From: Macrocybe gigantea
Taxonomy: Eukaryota; Basidiomycota; Agaricomycetes; Agaricales; Callistosporiaceae
DNA length: 64,000 nucleotides
Direction of reading: 5' to 3'
NCBI GenBank assembly: GCA_011319805.1
Contig: SJRY01000266.1
Location: 868,001 to 932,000 of the forward strand
The notes under the pieces are model-generated. The model ran no database searches. It was not told where the DNA came from and saw only the letters and a program-made list of their open reading frames with translations. This document shows, piece after piece, positions 51,505 to 63,159 of the stretch (position 1 is the stretch's first letter; each line of letters starts with the position of its first letter). Made by a program: the position numbers and the translations under genes.

Positions 51505-51834
51505 CCGATTTTTTATGAATCCTGTTTCTTTTCCCCTCGCCACTTTCATTGCTTCATCTGTGTTAACGTTTTTCGAGCAATCTTTTTTTTTCCTTCCTCA
51601 GCAGATATTCTTTTATTTTGAATTTTCCTCTCCGGACAGGTCTAAAATTATTCTAGTGTGTACTCTGGATTCATGTAGCTATATCGTTGTCAGGCAGTCC
51701 CCGCCGTATACCATGCAATTTCCTATATGCACGCCAACTAAGGTGGGTGACAGCACGAATGTGTGACGGTTGGTGTGACCCGAAAATAGCCATCCAAGTC
51801 CGTTTGCAGGAAACCAACTCGATTCGTAAACACC
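51505..51834. other. Intergenic, Rictor to NDUFS4
   Basis: T-rich, with runs at 51584-51591, otherwise nothing recognisable; short enough to hold the Rictor 3' region and the NDUFS4 promoter. Confidence 0.4.
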
Positions 51835-52605
51835 ATGTCTGCTTCACTTTTACAAGCCTGCAAGCAGGCTAGCCGGGCTCCTACGAGGAGCCTGTTACGC
51901 AACACGAATCTGTCAATGCTGTCAATACGTGGCATGGCAGCGGACGCGCAGGGCTCGGTCGCGGAGAGACCGAGTGAAGGGCGGAAGGATATTGTTGCGC
52001 CAACGCCCGCCCCCCGTGAGGTTCTCGTTGCGGACGTGATCAGTGGCGCTCCAGGTGAGCTTTTGCTATTCCAATAATGCTTCAACTTTTGCTTTCCTGT
52101 ATTCTGAAGGCGAACTCCGACATCGGGCTGTGCGAATCTACCAGCCCACGCGCAACACGATGCAGAGCGGCTCTGCCAAGTCAGACCGCTGGAGGATTGA
52201 TTGGGATACTCTTCAGGGCGCCGGACGTTGGGAGAACCCTTTGATGGGATATGCCAGCTCGTGAGTTTTGTTTGTTTGAGGTCGGGTTGCAGTCGTCTCA
52301 TCTGTGTCAGTGCGGATTACATGCAAGGAACTCGCATCTCGTTCAGGTCAAAGGAGGATGCCATTCACTTTGCGGAGAAGCAAGGTACGTCTATCGTTGA
52401 CAATTTTACGAAACGAAGGTTAAAAGCCTTTGATTTTAGGATGGGATTACTACGTGTACGTCTCTGGTTATTTGTCGGAACCAAACGCTGACTTTTTTTT
52501 TCCTCGGATAGCCAAGACCCTGCGCCAAAAAGGATTCCTCCAAAGAACTATGCAGAGAACTATCAGTACCACCCGGACAAGTTGCGTCTGATGAAGACAA
52601 AGTAG
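51835..52605 (+). CDS. NDUFS4: NADH:ubiquinone oxidoreductase subunit NDUFS4 (18-kDa), mitochondrial
   Basis: Accessory complex I subunit. Presequence-like start MSASLLQACKQASRAPTRSL; then RAVRIYQPTRNTMQSGSAKS, RWRIDWDTLQGAGRWENPLM, GYASSADYMQGTRISFRSKE, DAIHFAEKQGWDYYVQDPAP and the C-terminus IPPKNYAENYQYHPDKLRLM ending KTK at 52605. These are the core motifs of the family in the right order. Introns are 50-60 bases. Tandem with the next gene, 119 bases apart. Confidence 0.96.
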
Positions 52606-52724
52606 AGTACGATGGATGTATTGTATCACGTGATATACGTCATTGGACGGTATTGACCGAGAGATAATCAGTGAGGGCGCCTGTCAGTTTTGGGCCTGAT
52701 TAGCTACTGTTTGCTTCTGCCACC

Positions 52725-53590
52725 ATGGCCGACAACGCTACCAAGCCAGTGCATACTTCCTCATCGAGGAGAGAGGAGCCAAAGACGCAGACTGATCCCT
52801 CGACGTCGTCTGCGGCGCCGCCTCCCGTCACCGAGCAGTCCAAGAAGGACGCAACAAAGCCAGAGCCCGAGCACCCCCCATCACCGCCGCCCGCTAATGA
52901 AGCAGATAAGAAGAAAGAGGCGGAGCCGATCAAGACAGAGGCAGACAAGGAAGTCGATGAAGAAGTGACAGCGGAAGTACGTTTCTTATAGCTATAGCTT
53001 CTCCTCATGGGCGTGCCTTCAATTCGATCGTCACTGTTGTGCAGCCGGAAGCAAGCATTATCAACATGGAGACATTCACTCAGATACTCGAACTCGACGA
53101 GGACGAAGATTCGCGCGAATTCTCGAAAGGCATGGTGTGGGCTTACTTTACGCAGGCAGAGAGCACATTCAAAGAAATGGACCAGGAGCTGTGCGTTCGT
53201 CTGCTTATTGCCCAGGCTTGCGCTTAGGCTGTGCTCCCCCAACATGTGGCTCATGGATATGCGCCATTTTTTCTTGTTCCCATCTCGTTCTGTGCGAAAT
53301 GCACGGAATATGACAGGTCAAAGAAGGACCTGAACAAGCTCTCATCGCTCGGACACTTTTTGAAAGGGTCCTCCGCCGCTCTCGGCCTCTTGAAGGTGCA
53401 GTCATCGTGTGAAAAGATCCAGCATTATGGCCACAAACGGGACGAGGAGAAGGGGCTGGACCTCACGGAGGCGGAGGCACTATCCAGGATCGAGCGATTG
53501 ATCACACAAGTGAAGAAAGAATACAAGATAGCACACGATTGGCTGGAGAAGTGGTTTGAGGTAAATTCCAAGCCGGACGAGGGATCCTAA
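52725..53590 (+). CDS. YPD1: Histidine-containing phosphotransfer protein, Ypd1-like
   Basis: Relays phosphate from hybrid histidine kinases to response regulators such as Ssk1 and Skn7. The HPt signature is SLGHFLKGSSAALGL with the phospho-accepting His, preceded by NMETFTQILELDEDEDSREF and TQAESTFKEMDQEL, and followed by VQSSCEKIQHYGHKRDEE and ERLITQVKKEYKIAHDWLEK. Ahead of the domain is about 85 residues rich in Pro, Glu, Lys and Thr (MADNATKPVHTSSSRREEPK...), longer than in yeast Ypd1. The end is uncertain: reading through gives KWFEVNSKPDEGS at 53590, but GTAAAT...CTAAC...CATCAG after KWFE looks like an intron leading to another exon. Confidence 0.9.
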
Positions 53591-54152
53591 CAAACATCAG
53601 GAGGCATGCAGCGTGCATTGCAGAATCGCGTGGAACGCTGCACATCACGAGGGATGGTGGAGATTTTATTCTACGTCCAGAAGCAATGGGAGGCATCGGC
53701 GCTTTGTATTCACCCCACCTCCATTGTTCCTTTTATCCGATCCACAGGGATGCTTTACCTTCTTTCTTCATGTGTTTTTTTTTTTGCAGATACCGCAGTT
53801 TGTTCGGCCGCGTTCTTTTACTTTTTTTTTCCCTTCCCCCACGGCGCAGGAGGAGAAAGATGGAGGATATAATCACGGGGTCATAAGATATCAAGGCACA
53901 TTTACTGATTTTTTCCTGATGCTGGGCGTTGGAACGAAAGGATGGCGCGGAGCAGATGACGTCGTGGTACGATGAATCTAGATTCGCATGATCCGAGCTT
54001 TGCACGTGATTCTGACGTCACGCGTGTCCTGCAAAAAAACGTGACACAGTGCAAGCCAAGAGAGCTGATGCCTTCCCCATGCGTCGACAATCTCCTCAAA
54101 CCTCTCACTGTCTCCCGCCCCCACAGCCCCTCCAGGCAGCTCACGCAGGCAG
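53591..54152. other. Intergenic, YPD1 to NCA2
   Basis: Contains long T runs (53767-53776, 53820-53830). No domain is found in the open frame at 53613-53975, although part of it could be a last YPD1 exon. Confidence 0.35.
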
Positions 54153-56325
54153 ATGGACCAGCAAAATGTCAGACCAGCCCTGCGCTCCATTCTTCTCTCT
54201 CTCAACAAGCCTCTCTCCCAAACCCTCGTTAATGAGACGATTGGATCCCTTGTTCAGCTCGGACGTGATTTCTCCACCGCAGAGGAAGACTTTGAAGAAA
54301 CTGCGCTCAATCAGGCTGTCTTGACCAAACTCGTCGTTGGTCTGTATGCTCAGGCCCTCGACCTCTGTCTAACGCAAGCAGCGAACGCGGAAGCAGAGGC
54401 CGAGTGGTGGCGGGACGTCGAGTATTCGCGCGGGAACGTAGCATGGTATCTGCTACAGAGTGAACCAATTCTTAACGCATCTCCGAGGACGTTTCTGATA
54501 TCGTTCTTCACCAGCACTCCCTTCTCGCCTTCTCCGTGTGGGTCGAGTCGTTGTCGAAGCTCTTCGATCGCACAATATACCCATCACCCTCGCAAACCTC
54601 AGCCCCTCCTCATTGCGCCAGCTCTTTCCTTCTGCTGGCGTTCTTCGACCCAATCTGCTGATGACAGCCTGCTTCCCACATCTTCAACATCAGCCGTTCT
54701 CCATCACTTCTTCCCTAATCTTATACAGTTCGGAGCACGATGTCCCGCATGAAAATTTCCTGAATAAGGTTTCCGTGTGGTTGAATTACGTCCTCTCCCT
54801 GATCAAGATGCCGGTGGAGCTGACAAGACAGGAATGCACATTCAAGAGAAGAGAGCTAGAGAGCTTGCGCGATCAGAAGGCAGAAGTCCTCGGACGTCTG
54901 GCCCAAATGCGAGGAGACCTAGCCACCATTCTCAGAGACCAGCCTTGGAATCTGCAAAACTTTGTTATCGTTCTGAATGGCATACTCAGAGGAGACGCCG
55001 GGGTCGAGTACAAGCCTTCTCTTCAGGCAACTCAGTCAGGCTCGGCAGGCGCCTTGCTAGAAATCGCACGATATTCCGAGACGGTGTTTGAGACCCAAGC
55101 TTCGGATCACAATCAGCGTCTCAACGCCAAGCAGCTTCTTCGGCCTTCTCGTCTGACGCTCCTCTGGCCAAAACTAGTCCTTGTGCCACCGCTCACTTTC
55201 TATGCCCTGCGCTCTGCCTACTCCAACCGAGCCAGTATCTGGGATGTTGCTCGAGATGCACAGGACACAGCGCGCGGGTTTGTGAAAGGTTGGCTCGTCG
55301 AGCCTCTGAAAGACGTCCTCAAGACAGTTCGAGCTGGCGGAGAGGATGCCATGATCATCCGAAAGGAAGGCGTCAACGCTGATTTTGAGGTCGGTCTCTA
55401 ATTCTCTGTCGAGCTCACAACCTTTCCGATGATAATAATCGCCCATTCTTAGTCACTCGAACGGATGGCGCTTGCTCTGGCAAAAGACGAGTTGCGCTAT
55501 AGTCCAGAACAGTTAGCAGTCTTGTCGGCGCAGATTAAACAGGGAGACTTGACGCCGATTCTGCACCTGTACGAGGAGGACATCAAGCGGCCCCTGACGT
55601 CCGCCTTGTCTGGCACTTTGCTACGCTCAGTCTTCATTCAGGTCCAAAAGGCTAAGGTGAGCAGTTTCGCTGCACTTTAGATCACTGAAAAATCTGATAC
55701 CTCACCCTAGGTTGATATTGATCAGGCTCTCGCTGGCATCGACAAGCTGCTGAGGTCGCAAGAACTCACGTTCGCCTTTGTCGGCGTTGCGCCGGCGTTC
55801 GCGATCGTTTATGTCCTCGGAACATCACTTGTCAGTCTCTGGAGCGGCGGCCGCGGAAAAGGTAAATACGGTGGCAGAAAAAACATCAGCCGCGTTTGGT
55901 ACGCATTGAGGTTCGCATAATCTTGGAGCTTCCTTCCTCAGCCATGGTTATTTCGTCTGACATATTTCCTTCACAGGCGCACGGAACGGCTGATCGTCTC
56001 TCAGCCCGGTGCGCATCACAATGATAGTCGTGACCAGGATCAAAACTTCAGAGTTCACAATGCTCATGACCACTCCGATTCGGCGATCTCGCCGGTGACT
56101 GCGGGCCTGTTACTCCTCTCGGCGGCGCGTCTACGCACTTATGCAGAAAGACATCTCCCAGCACGTTCGCGTCTGCGGGAAGGATTCTTGGAGGATGTAG
56201 GCGATCTGGAAAACCCCGACTTGGGCAGGTCAGCGAAGATGCGCGTTGTCGAGCGTATGTGGAGGTGCTGGGGCGAGGTGCTAGCATTGGGTAGCGCTGG
56301 CGCGGAAGGGGTTTCATCGAGATGA
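54153..56325 (+). CDS. NCA2: Mitochondrial protein NCA2 (nuclear control of ATPase)
   Basis: In yeast, Nca2 affects expression of the mitochondrial ATP6/ATP8 genes; inner- or outer-membrane associated. Features: N-terminal helical region (MDQQNVRPALRSILLSLNKP), ELTRQECTFKRRELESLRDQ, DQPWNLQNFVIVLNGILRGD, a hydrophobic stretch LLWPKLVLVPPLTFYALRSA, then FVKGWLVEPLKDVLKTVR, EDAMIIRKEGVNADFEVGLS, ERMALALAKDELRYSPEQLA, TLLRSVFIQVQKAKVDIDQA, LLRSQELTFAFVGVAPAFAI and a second membrane-like segment. It ends SAGAEGVSSR at 56325. The junction between exons 1 and 2 near 54460-54540 is unresolved. Confidence 0.9.
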
Positions 56326-56477
56326 AGATTCTCGTGCTTTTGTATCAGATCCCACGCTCTGCACTAAAACACGAGGAATGGTGGATGTACAGATGCAAAT
56401 CTGCGTACAATTGAAGAAAGTATAAGATACGGATACAGATTTGGCGTAGCGGCTCTCAGCACCTAATGCGCACAGGG

Positions 56478-57881
56478 TTACAAACATTGGCTGTACTAAA
56501 AAAACGTTCGGTATTAGAATCAAGTGCGCTCGTTTGGTAGGAAGACACTCACGTAGTCGTTCGACTTGACGCAAGCATATGGCGCCTCGCAGGTCGTCGG
56601 ACCGGTGTACCTTGAGTTTTGTCATCTTAGCCTCATGGGTCGATGACGTTAATGCAACGCGAAATCCTCACGTCAAGCCACCGCATTGGCCGTAATGAGG
56701 AACAGTGCCGCCCGGCGCAGGCGACGTCGTTGTCGGTGCTGTGGTGGTCGTAGGTGTCGTCGAAGGTGGAGCTTGAGTCGTCGAAGGATTGCTCCCGCTG
56801 CAGCTGAATACAGACGGTCCTGCGCAGGTGCAAGTAAATCAACACGGCGCAGATGGAGAACGGTGGCGAATTGAGGAAGCTCACCAGGGATGGTGTAGCT
56901 AGTGAGGGTCTGGTAGATGTTGATCTTGATGCCTGGGTCGTTGCCGGAATAGGCACCCGGGAAACTGACCGTCGCGGGCGATGTGCTTCCACCGCCAGTT
57001 ATTGAGAGCTGCGCACATTCCATCTGCAACATGGATTCTCAGAGAATGACGTTTTATGCGTGATAACACGTCAGACACACGTAAAATTGGGCACCCGGAT
57101 AGCTCGAGGCTGCATGTAGGGCTGGCGTTCGAAACGTTCTCGTAAATTTTGAGGCGGAGTGCAAGACCAGAAGTCCCTCTTACCGATGAGTTCAACACGG
57201 AGCAGGTATTGCCCCGGCGCGATGCAGCTGGGGATGGTGAAGCTGACCTTGCCCTTGTTGGCGATCAACCTGTCGACACCCCATTTTCCACTCGAATCTA
57301 GCCGTCATGCCAGATCTTGAACCACTTCAAGCCAGTCACGTTAGTCTGCGTGGCATTGGTGACCTTGGCCCTAAGAAGTAGAAGAACATGCCCGTGAGGG
57401 ATAAATCATAGGCCAATATTTGGGCAATCTCACAAGTAAGCCATGACAGGCCCTTTGTGCGACGAGTCTATGGGGTCGGACGAGTCCGATGGGTTTGCGC
57501 CGTTCAGATCGTGGTGCCATTCGGCGGTTACTTGAGACCCTGCTGCGACAGGGATGACCGTCTGAGAAACGGGCTGGTGGTAAGGATTTATGCCTCCGTT
57601 GCAGATGATATCGTTAGAGGTGACATCCGTGATGGGCTGGGCATGGTCAATAAGGCGAAACCGTGTATCAAAGAAAAAATCTCTGAACTTACTCCATCGT
57701 AGTCTGGGACTCGAATTCCGACCATGTGGCCTTGAGACGCGCCATTCACCCAAAGTTCCTGAAATGCTGGATAAGCTTCGAAAAGGAAGCAGGGAAGAAA
57801 CTAAAACACGTACTTGGAAGATGGAGTGCGCGAGTGCGGGGCTGAGAAACAAAGCTAATGAAGCAATGATCTTGACTTCAT
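56478..57881 (-). CDS. Secreted AA9 lytic polysaccharide monooxygenase with CBM1
   Basis: Copper enzyme that cleaves cellulose oxidatively. Signal peptide [15 protein letters not shown] is followed by HSIFQ, so the mature protein starts with the copper-binding His. Then [71 protein letters not shown] (second brace His), [18 protein letters not shown] (axial Tyr). A Thr/Pro linker leads to CBM1: [28 protein letters not shown] and, in a last exon of only 18 bases with stop, YSQCL. The stop is at 56478. The ATG at 57881 reads into the signal peptide only if one base is added at 57872-57873 (A run), otherwise it stops after eight codons. Confidence 0.92.
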
Positions 57882-57920
57882 TCTGAGGTCGACGTTGACT
57901 TTGTATCATGCGCCGCAACT

Positions 57921-57930
57921 TTTTTATATG
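57921..57930 (-). promoter_or_regulatory. TATA box of the AA9 gene
   Basis: ATATAAAAAA on the minus strand, 40 bases before the ATG. Confidence 0.5.
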
Positions 57931-58968
57931 CCCTTCGATACATTGCGATGTCAATACACGGACGACAGCCGCTTCATCCTCGGAACCTGAAGATATCCTC
58001 CCGTGAGACGATGTCGACATCCGGCAGCAGCAATCCCAAACAAGCGTGAAACGGAGGCAGTATCGCAAGGGTCATTCCTTGATCGCGGGGAAAGTGACTA
58101 TGAGGGATTAACAGAGCATGTCAGAAACGCAGTCATCGCAGTGATCAAGTGTCTTTGCACGATGAGAAAAAAAACTCTTGGCATTCCTGCCTACGAGTCA
58201 CGCGGTCGAGTGGGCACGCCCTTTTTGCCGTGAACAATCCGAAGTTTCGACACAAGTAGGGCTGCATGTGGTAGTGGTCGTTTTGTTTGTGAAGGAATAA
58301 GATTGGTGGGACGGAGGATGGACTGAGTAATAGATGTAACACCATTGGGACCATCTCACCGGTACCGCCCTTGTCAAATAGGCTATGAAACGTCTATTCC
58401 ATGAAAAAGCCGCAGATGATCCAGCATTGAGCCAGAATCGCTGAATATGCATAGCCGTGTGAGGTGCGTGGTTGTAGAACTGATGGTCTTTCGGACCCGA
58501 CGCAGTTTATTGTGGACGGAGACGCCTTGTGCGAAGTAGTGCAAGCAAGGATGAGCCATATGAAGTAGGATACGAAGGCTGCATCAATTCAGTGTAGATG
58601 TCTATGGGTAACCTACTCTTAGGTGCTGAAGAGCCGCGTTGCTGGTGTTTGATTTTCTGTATTATATATTGCAATATTGTAGTAAACTGGAATTGCAACC
58701 TTCTTCATCCTCTATCGCGCCGTACTTTCTTTCCTTGTCACGCTGGTCCATCCGATCTGTATACTACTTTGGATGTTGCAGGATCGCCTTGGCCGAGCTG
58801 ATGCGCTGTTCTCTGGATGTGAGCTGCGTAATGGGGCTCACTGTATGTGTAGTCACAAGTTCAAGAGGAAGAAAGCTGAGCATGACCTTCGTTTCTGGCA
58901 AATTTCGAGGGCTTACCGCATGGGCAGCATTAGGTGCCTACGAATGCTCCTGCTGGACGAAGGAGGCT
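57931..58968. other. AA9 upstream region and intergenic spacer
   Basis: No gene recognised. GCGGGG at 58085-58090 matches the CreA/Mig1 carbon-repressor consensus and lies about 205 bases upstream of the AA9 start, a sensible place for glucose repression of a cellulose-degrading enzyme. The motif is short and may be chance. Confidence 0.35.
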
Positions 58969-59706
58969 TTAATCGTCTCGCCAGATTACTTGGTCGTTCG
59001 ACCATTTGTCTGCCCAGATGACGCGCTTGTGGTATACGCGTCTCAATTCCCGGAATTCCTTGATAAATTCGTCGATTTCCATGTTATTTGGCGTTTCTGA
59101 TCCTCCCTCCTGAGACGAACTGTGATGAGGTTGCTGCTGAATGAATGCGTTTGCTAACGCCTCTGAGGCGTCGTCTTGAGCTGTTATACTATGCTTAAGG
59201 CGCATAAGTAGAAATTGTGGGGAAAACCGCTGGAGAATTTGTTCGTTAGGCTTCGATGCCGCAGGAATGAGGCCAACTTGCCTGGTAGACCTCTCTTTGT
59301 TCCTTTTCCAGCTCTTTCCACCGAGCTTCGAGCGCTTTGGCTTCATCGAAAGCGTCCTTTGTATCGGAGCGTAGCTTGTACAGACTGTCCTGCAGCGTTA
59401 GATTATGTCCTAAAGAAACAAGTCATGGAGTGGACATCTAATCTCCATGCTGATGAAACGCACGAGCAATAGACTCGTTGGCCATGCCGAGCTCGGATTG
59501 CGAACGGTAAAGGGCCTTCACAGGTTCCAGGAATGAAGATGGCTTGGAAATACAGCGGATCGACAAGGAGTTCTTCGAGCTCGTCCCGTCTAAATTCAGA
59601 GATCGCATTCGTGAGATTAAGCCTGCTTCAAGGCTAGATGAGCGAGCCATGCTCACGACAGATGAGAGAGCTCTGGGAACTCTTGCAGCAATGAAGTATC
59701 CATCAT
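58969..59706 (-). CDS. VPS37: ESCRT-I subunit Vps37 (Mod(r) domain)
   Basis: Sorts ubiquitinated membrane cargo into multivesicular bodies. Exon 1 MMDTSLLQEFPELSHLS joins across an intron to RDELEELLVDPLYFQAIF, then EPVKALYRSQSELGMANESI, and in the last exon FDEAKALEARWKELEKEQRE, QFLLMRLKHSITAQDDASEA, and DEFIKEFRELRRVYHKRVIW ending DQVIWRDD at 58969. That coiled-coil order is the Mod(r) domain. The frame shifts between FQAIF and EPVKAL near 59525-59545. The start may be the ATG at 59706 or the adjacent one at 59703. Confidence 0.9.
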
Positions 59707-59789
59707 CCGTCGTGCGTCTGTAATGAAGAAGATGGTCAAAGCTAAATGATCGAATTGGATAAATTTGCGCACGACCACGTTGAATCCTC
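59707..59789. promoter_or_regulatory. 83-base bidirectional promoter, VPS37/RRP40
   Basis: Only 83 bases separate the two start codons, so any promoter elements are shared or overlap the genes. No TATA box seen. Confidence 0.5.
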
Positions 59790-60667
59790 ATGTCCACCAT
59801 CCTTCCTGGGACACAAGTCCCCGTGCAGCATGTCAATCTCAAGCTCGGACCAGGTCTCGTCCAACTTTCGAATGTTAACGGTGGCGGGCCGAGCGTCGTC
59901 ACTACAAAAGCCGGGATACTGAACCACTCAACAAACGGAAGCAAGTGGTGGGTCGAGGGCAATGCGAGGCGTGTCAGCGGAATTTTTGTTCCCTCTCTCC
60001 ACCCTTGCTGAGAAGAGTCGATTTTATCATGATTAGTATATTCCAGCACCCCAGGAATCCGTCATTGGAATAATCACGCAAAGAGTTGGAGAAGGCTATC
60101 GCGTCGATATCGGATCTGCGCATCCTGCGTCGCTGGACGGCCTCGCCTTTGAAGGTGCTACAAAAAGAAATCGACCCAATTTAAAGGTGACCTGAGATGG
60201 TAAAAACACGCTATCTCAAGGTTTATATCGTTCTTAGGTCGGCTGTCTCGTGTATGCACGAGTATCCTTAGCGCACAAAGATATGGAACCTGAGTTGGAA
60301 TGTTTCGATGCTCAGACACGCAAGGCTGAAGGTTTTGGCGAATTGAAAAAAGGTTTTCTGGTACGCTGCAGTCTCAAAATGTGTCGCCTGTACGTATACA
60401 CCCGTCGCACTCCAAGAGGTTATTTCATAATGAAGCTCACTCCCCCAACTTGGCCAGGCTCCTGGATCCGAAGCATTTCCTCTTGCCACTGCTCGGAGGT
60501 CGCTTTCCATTGGAAGCGGCTATTGGAATGAACGGCGAGTCTGGATCAATGCCAAAGAAGTTCGGCAAATCATTGCAGTGTCAAGGTGCATTGAAGCCGT
60601 CGATCCCGATGGGAAAGGTTTGGACGAAGCTGAAGTGAAGCAGTTGTTAGGAAGTTTGGACGTATAA
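59790..60667 (+). CDS. RRP40: Exosome complex cap subunit Rrp40 (EXOSC3)
   Basis: RNA-binding S1/KH cap protein of the RNA exosome. MSTILPGTQVPVQHVNLKLG, then SVIGIITQRVGEGYRVDIGS (S1 domain), ASLDGLAFEGATKRNRPNLK, VGCLVYARVSLAHKDMEPEL, CFDAQTRKAEGFGELKKGFL, LLDPKHFLLPLLGGRFPLEA and KH-region IGMNGRVWINAKEVRQIIAV, ending AEVKQLLGSLDV at 60667. The frame slips at 60536 inside MNGRVWIN, where one more C is needed. It converges on EAF6 with 49 bases between stops. Confidence 0.94.
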
Positions 60668-60716
60668 AGCCTCCACCGGACAGAAAACTCGCCTTATTCC
60701 CATGCCCCGTCGTCGT

Positions 60717-61404
60717 TTATTCGTCGTCGGCCAATCTTGCTCTCTTCGTCGGTCGCCTGGACGACGTACTAGCAGCGCTCACGATTTCTTCATCACTTTC
60801 GGCCGTGCTCCTCATGCTAGCACTGGCGCGCTTCTTGCGTTGATATTCCTTATCTCGGAGTCTCTTCTGCTGGGCGACCGATAGCTCTTGATTTCTGGTG
60901 GCTGGTGGCACGACGACAGTGGTTACACCAGGAGTGGTTTGCTTGGCAAAGTCCTCATTTGTCGCAGTAGATTCGTCTCCCTCTCCTAAGAATTCGAGAG
61001 ACTGGATATAATTGTGTAGAAGGGTCAAATTATGAGCGAGTGCCTCGCCATACCTTCTGATACGTCAAACTACTCCTTGAAAACAGGCGGTCATTCTCGT
61101 TAATCTCATACTTCCTCCTCCCGACTGTCTGATTCTTGAGATAGCCATCAAATCCTTGTATTATATTACCTCCACTGTGGGTGGCAGTCTCCGTGAGGTA
61201 GGATCCCTCGAGGTTGAAGATTTGACCCTCTATTTGTGCCTGTGGAGAGTTAGTTGGGGTGGGTGACGACAACGTAGGAGAGCGAAAACTTACCAACTGC
61301 TTGTCAATAGCCCGTTTTCGCGGTAGTGCCTTTATGAGCTCGGCCTTGAGCTGTTCATAGCGCGACTTGTCCTCGGCAGAAGGACCTGAGGATGCTTCTG
61401 CCAT
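60717..61404 (-). CDS. EAF6: NuA4/SAS acetyltransferase subunit Eaf6 (MEAF6)
   Basis: Small coiled-coil chromatin subunit shared by histone acetyltransferases. Three exons: MAEASSGPSAEDKSRYEQLK, AELIKALPRKRAIDKQL; AQIEGQIFNLEGSYLTETAT, HSGGNIIQGFDGYLKNQTVG, NDRLFSRSSLTYQK; and SLEFLGEGDESTATNEDFA with a basic tail KRLRDKEYQRKKRA and ending KRARLADDE at 60717. The GNIIQGFDGYLK and RLFSRSS motifs are the family hallmark. The ATG at 61404 faces RPT5 across 109 bases. Confidence 0.94.
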
Positions 61405-61513
61405 GCTCGTCGTCGCCGAGTGGGGTTTGTTTGTCTGTGTTGATCCAGGACGCGCGTCCTTCCAACGCGTTTGCACAGGCCGATTACTTGCTCAGCACCA
61501 TCGCCTTCCTGCC
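61405..61513. promoter_or_regulatory. 109-base bidirectional promoter, EAF6/RPT5
   Basis: 109 bases between start codons. No TATA box or proteasome-element consensus is obvious by eye. Confidence 0.45.
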
Positions 61514-63159
61514 ATGTCCTCCCTGCCGCCCCCAAGCAACCCGCCTAATCCAGAAAAGAAGCCAGATGGCGTACCTGCGCCCGCGGCATCGACGTCTGCA
61601 GATGCCGCCACCATGGACACAACACCCGACGCACCACCAGAGGAGACATGGACCGATATCCCAGAAGAAATCATGTCTTTGAGCACCGATGAGATCGTCA
61701 CTAGGACGAGACTAATTGAGAACGATATAAAGGTGCTAATTTCGTCTGCATTTTGTGAGTGCGAGCACTAAGCATGGTGTTAGGTTATGCGGTCCGAATT
61801 CCTTAGATTGCAACACGAGCAGAACGTCATGAAGGAAAAGATTCGAGATAACGGAGAGAAAATTAAACAAAATAAAGTCTTGCCGTACCTTGTCGGAAAT
61901 GTTGTTGAGGTGCGTCCAATAATTTTGTTCATAAAAAAATTCGGGCATTTGACGTTTCCCCAAGATACTCGATGTTGATCCTGAAGGTGAAGAAGATGGC
62001 GCTAACAGAGACTTGGATTCCATGCGCAAAGGAAAATGCGCGGTTATCAAAACATCCACTCGTCAAACTGTTTTCCTCCCTTTGATTGGTCTAGTACCGG
62101 CAGAGAAACTATCTCCTGGTGATCTGGTCGGTGTTAACAAGGATTCATACCTTGTTCTCGACACTCTACCCGCCGAATTTGACTCCCGAGTGAAAGCCAT
62201 GGAGGTCGATGAGCGGCCGACGGAGACATACACTGATATTGGTGGCTTGGAGAAGCAGATTGAAGAGTTGGTGGAAGCTGTTGTGTTGCCGATGGAGCAA
62301 GCGGATAAATTCAAAACGTTGGGAATCCGCCCGCCGAAGGGATGCTTGATGTACGGCCCTCCTGGTAAGTATTTCGTGGTTGAATTTCTACGTTCCAACT
62401 CAACGTCCTTGCCTAGGCACTGGAAAGACGCTCCTTGCTCGTGCATGTGCCGCTTCGACAAAGGCCTGCTATCTAAAGCTTGCGGGCCCGTCGCTCGTCC
62501 AGATGTTCATTGGTGATGGTGCCAAGCTTGTTCGTGACGCGTTCGCCCTTGCCAAGGAGAAGGCCCCTGCCATTATTTTCATTGACGAATTGGATGCTAT
62601 TGGTACGAAACGTTTCGACTCTGAGAAGAGCGGAGATCGTGAGGTGCAGCGAACCATGCTTGAACTGCTCAATCAATTGGACGGCTTCAGCAGCGACGAA
62701 CGAATCAAGGTAGACGTCAAATTTTCACCCTCGTCTTTCTCCGAGTCGTAATCATACATTATAGGTCATCGCTGCGACTAATCGTATCGATATCTTAGAC
62801 CCGGCTTTGCTTCGTTCTGGTCGTCTGGATCGTAAGATCGAGTTCCCACTCCCAAATGAACAGGCTCGCGCTCGCATTCTTCAAATTCATTCCCGCAAGA
62901 TGACCACGTCGCCGGATGTAAACTATGAAGAGCTAGCGAGAAGCACGGACGAGTTCAACGGCGCACAACTGAAGGCCGTATGCGTCGAGGCCGGCATGAT
63001 TGCACTTCGTGAGGGGGCGACGAAACTTACGCACGAGCACTTCCTGAGCGGAATTGCGGAAGGTGAGCCTCGATGCTTGGCATCCTTCAGAACCATGTTC
63101 TCACCCTACCTCGTGCAGTTCAAAGTAAGAAGAAGAACGACCTCATGTATTTTGCATAG
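61514..63159 (+). CDS. RPT5: 26S proteasome AAA ATPase subunit Rpt5 (PSMC3)
   Basis: One of six ATPases of the proteasome base. N-terminal proline-rich leader ([20 protein letters not shown]), coiled coil [22 protein letters not shown] region [11 protein letters not shown], then the AAA domain: [20 protein letters not shown], Walker [14 protein letters not shown] across an intron, Walker [39 protein letters not shown] with the arginine fingers, [14 protein letters not shown]. The C-terminus [13 protein letters not shown] stops at 63159; the usual HbYX end of Rpt5 (YYA) is YFA here. The ATG is at 61514. No frame problem seen. Confidence 0.96.

Noticed and set aside
58639..59100. Plus-strand open frame of 153 codons
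   Set aside because: Its second half is antisense to VPS37; the first half has no recognisable feature.
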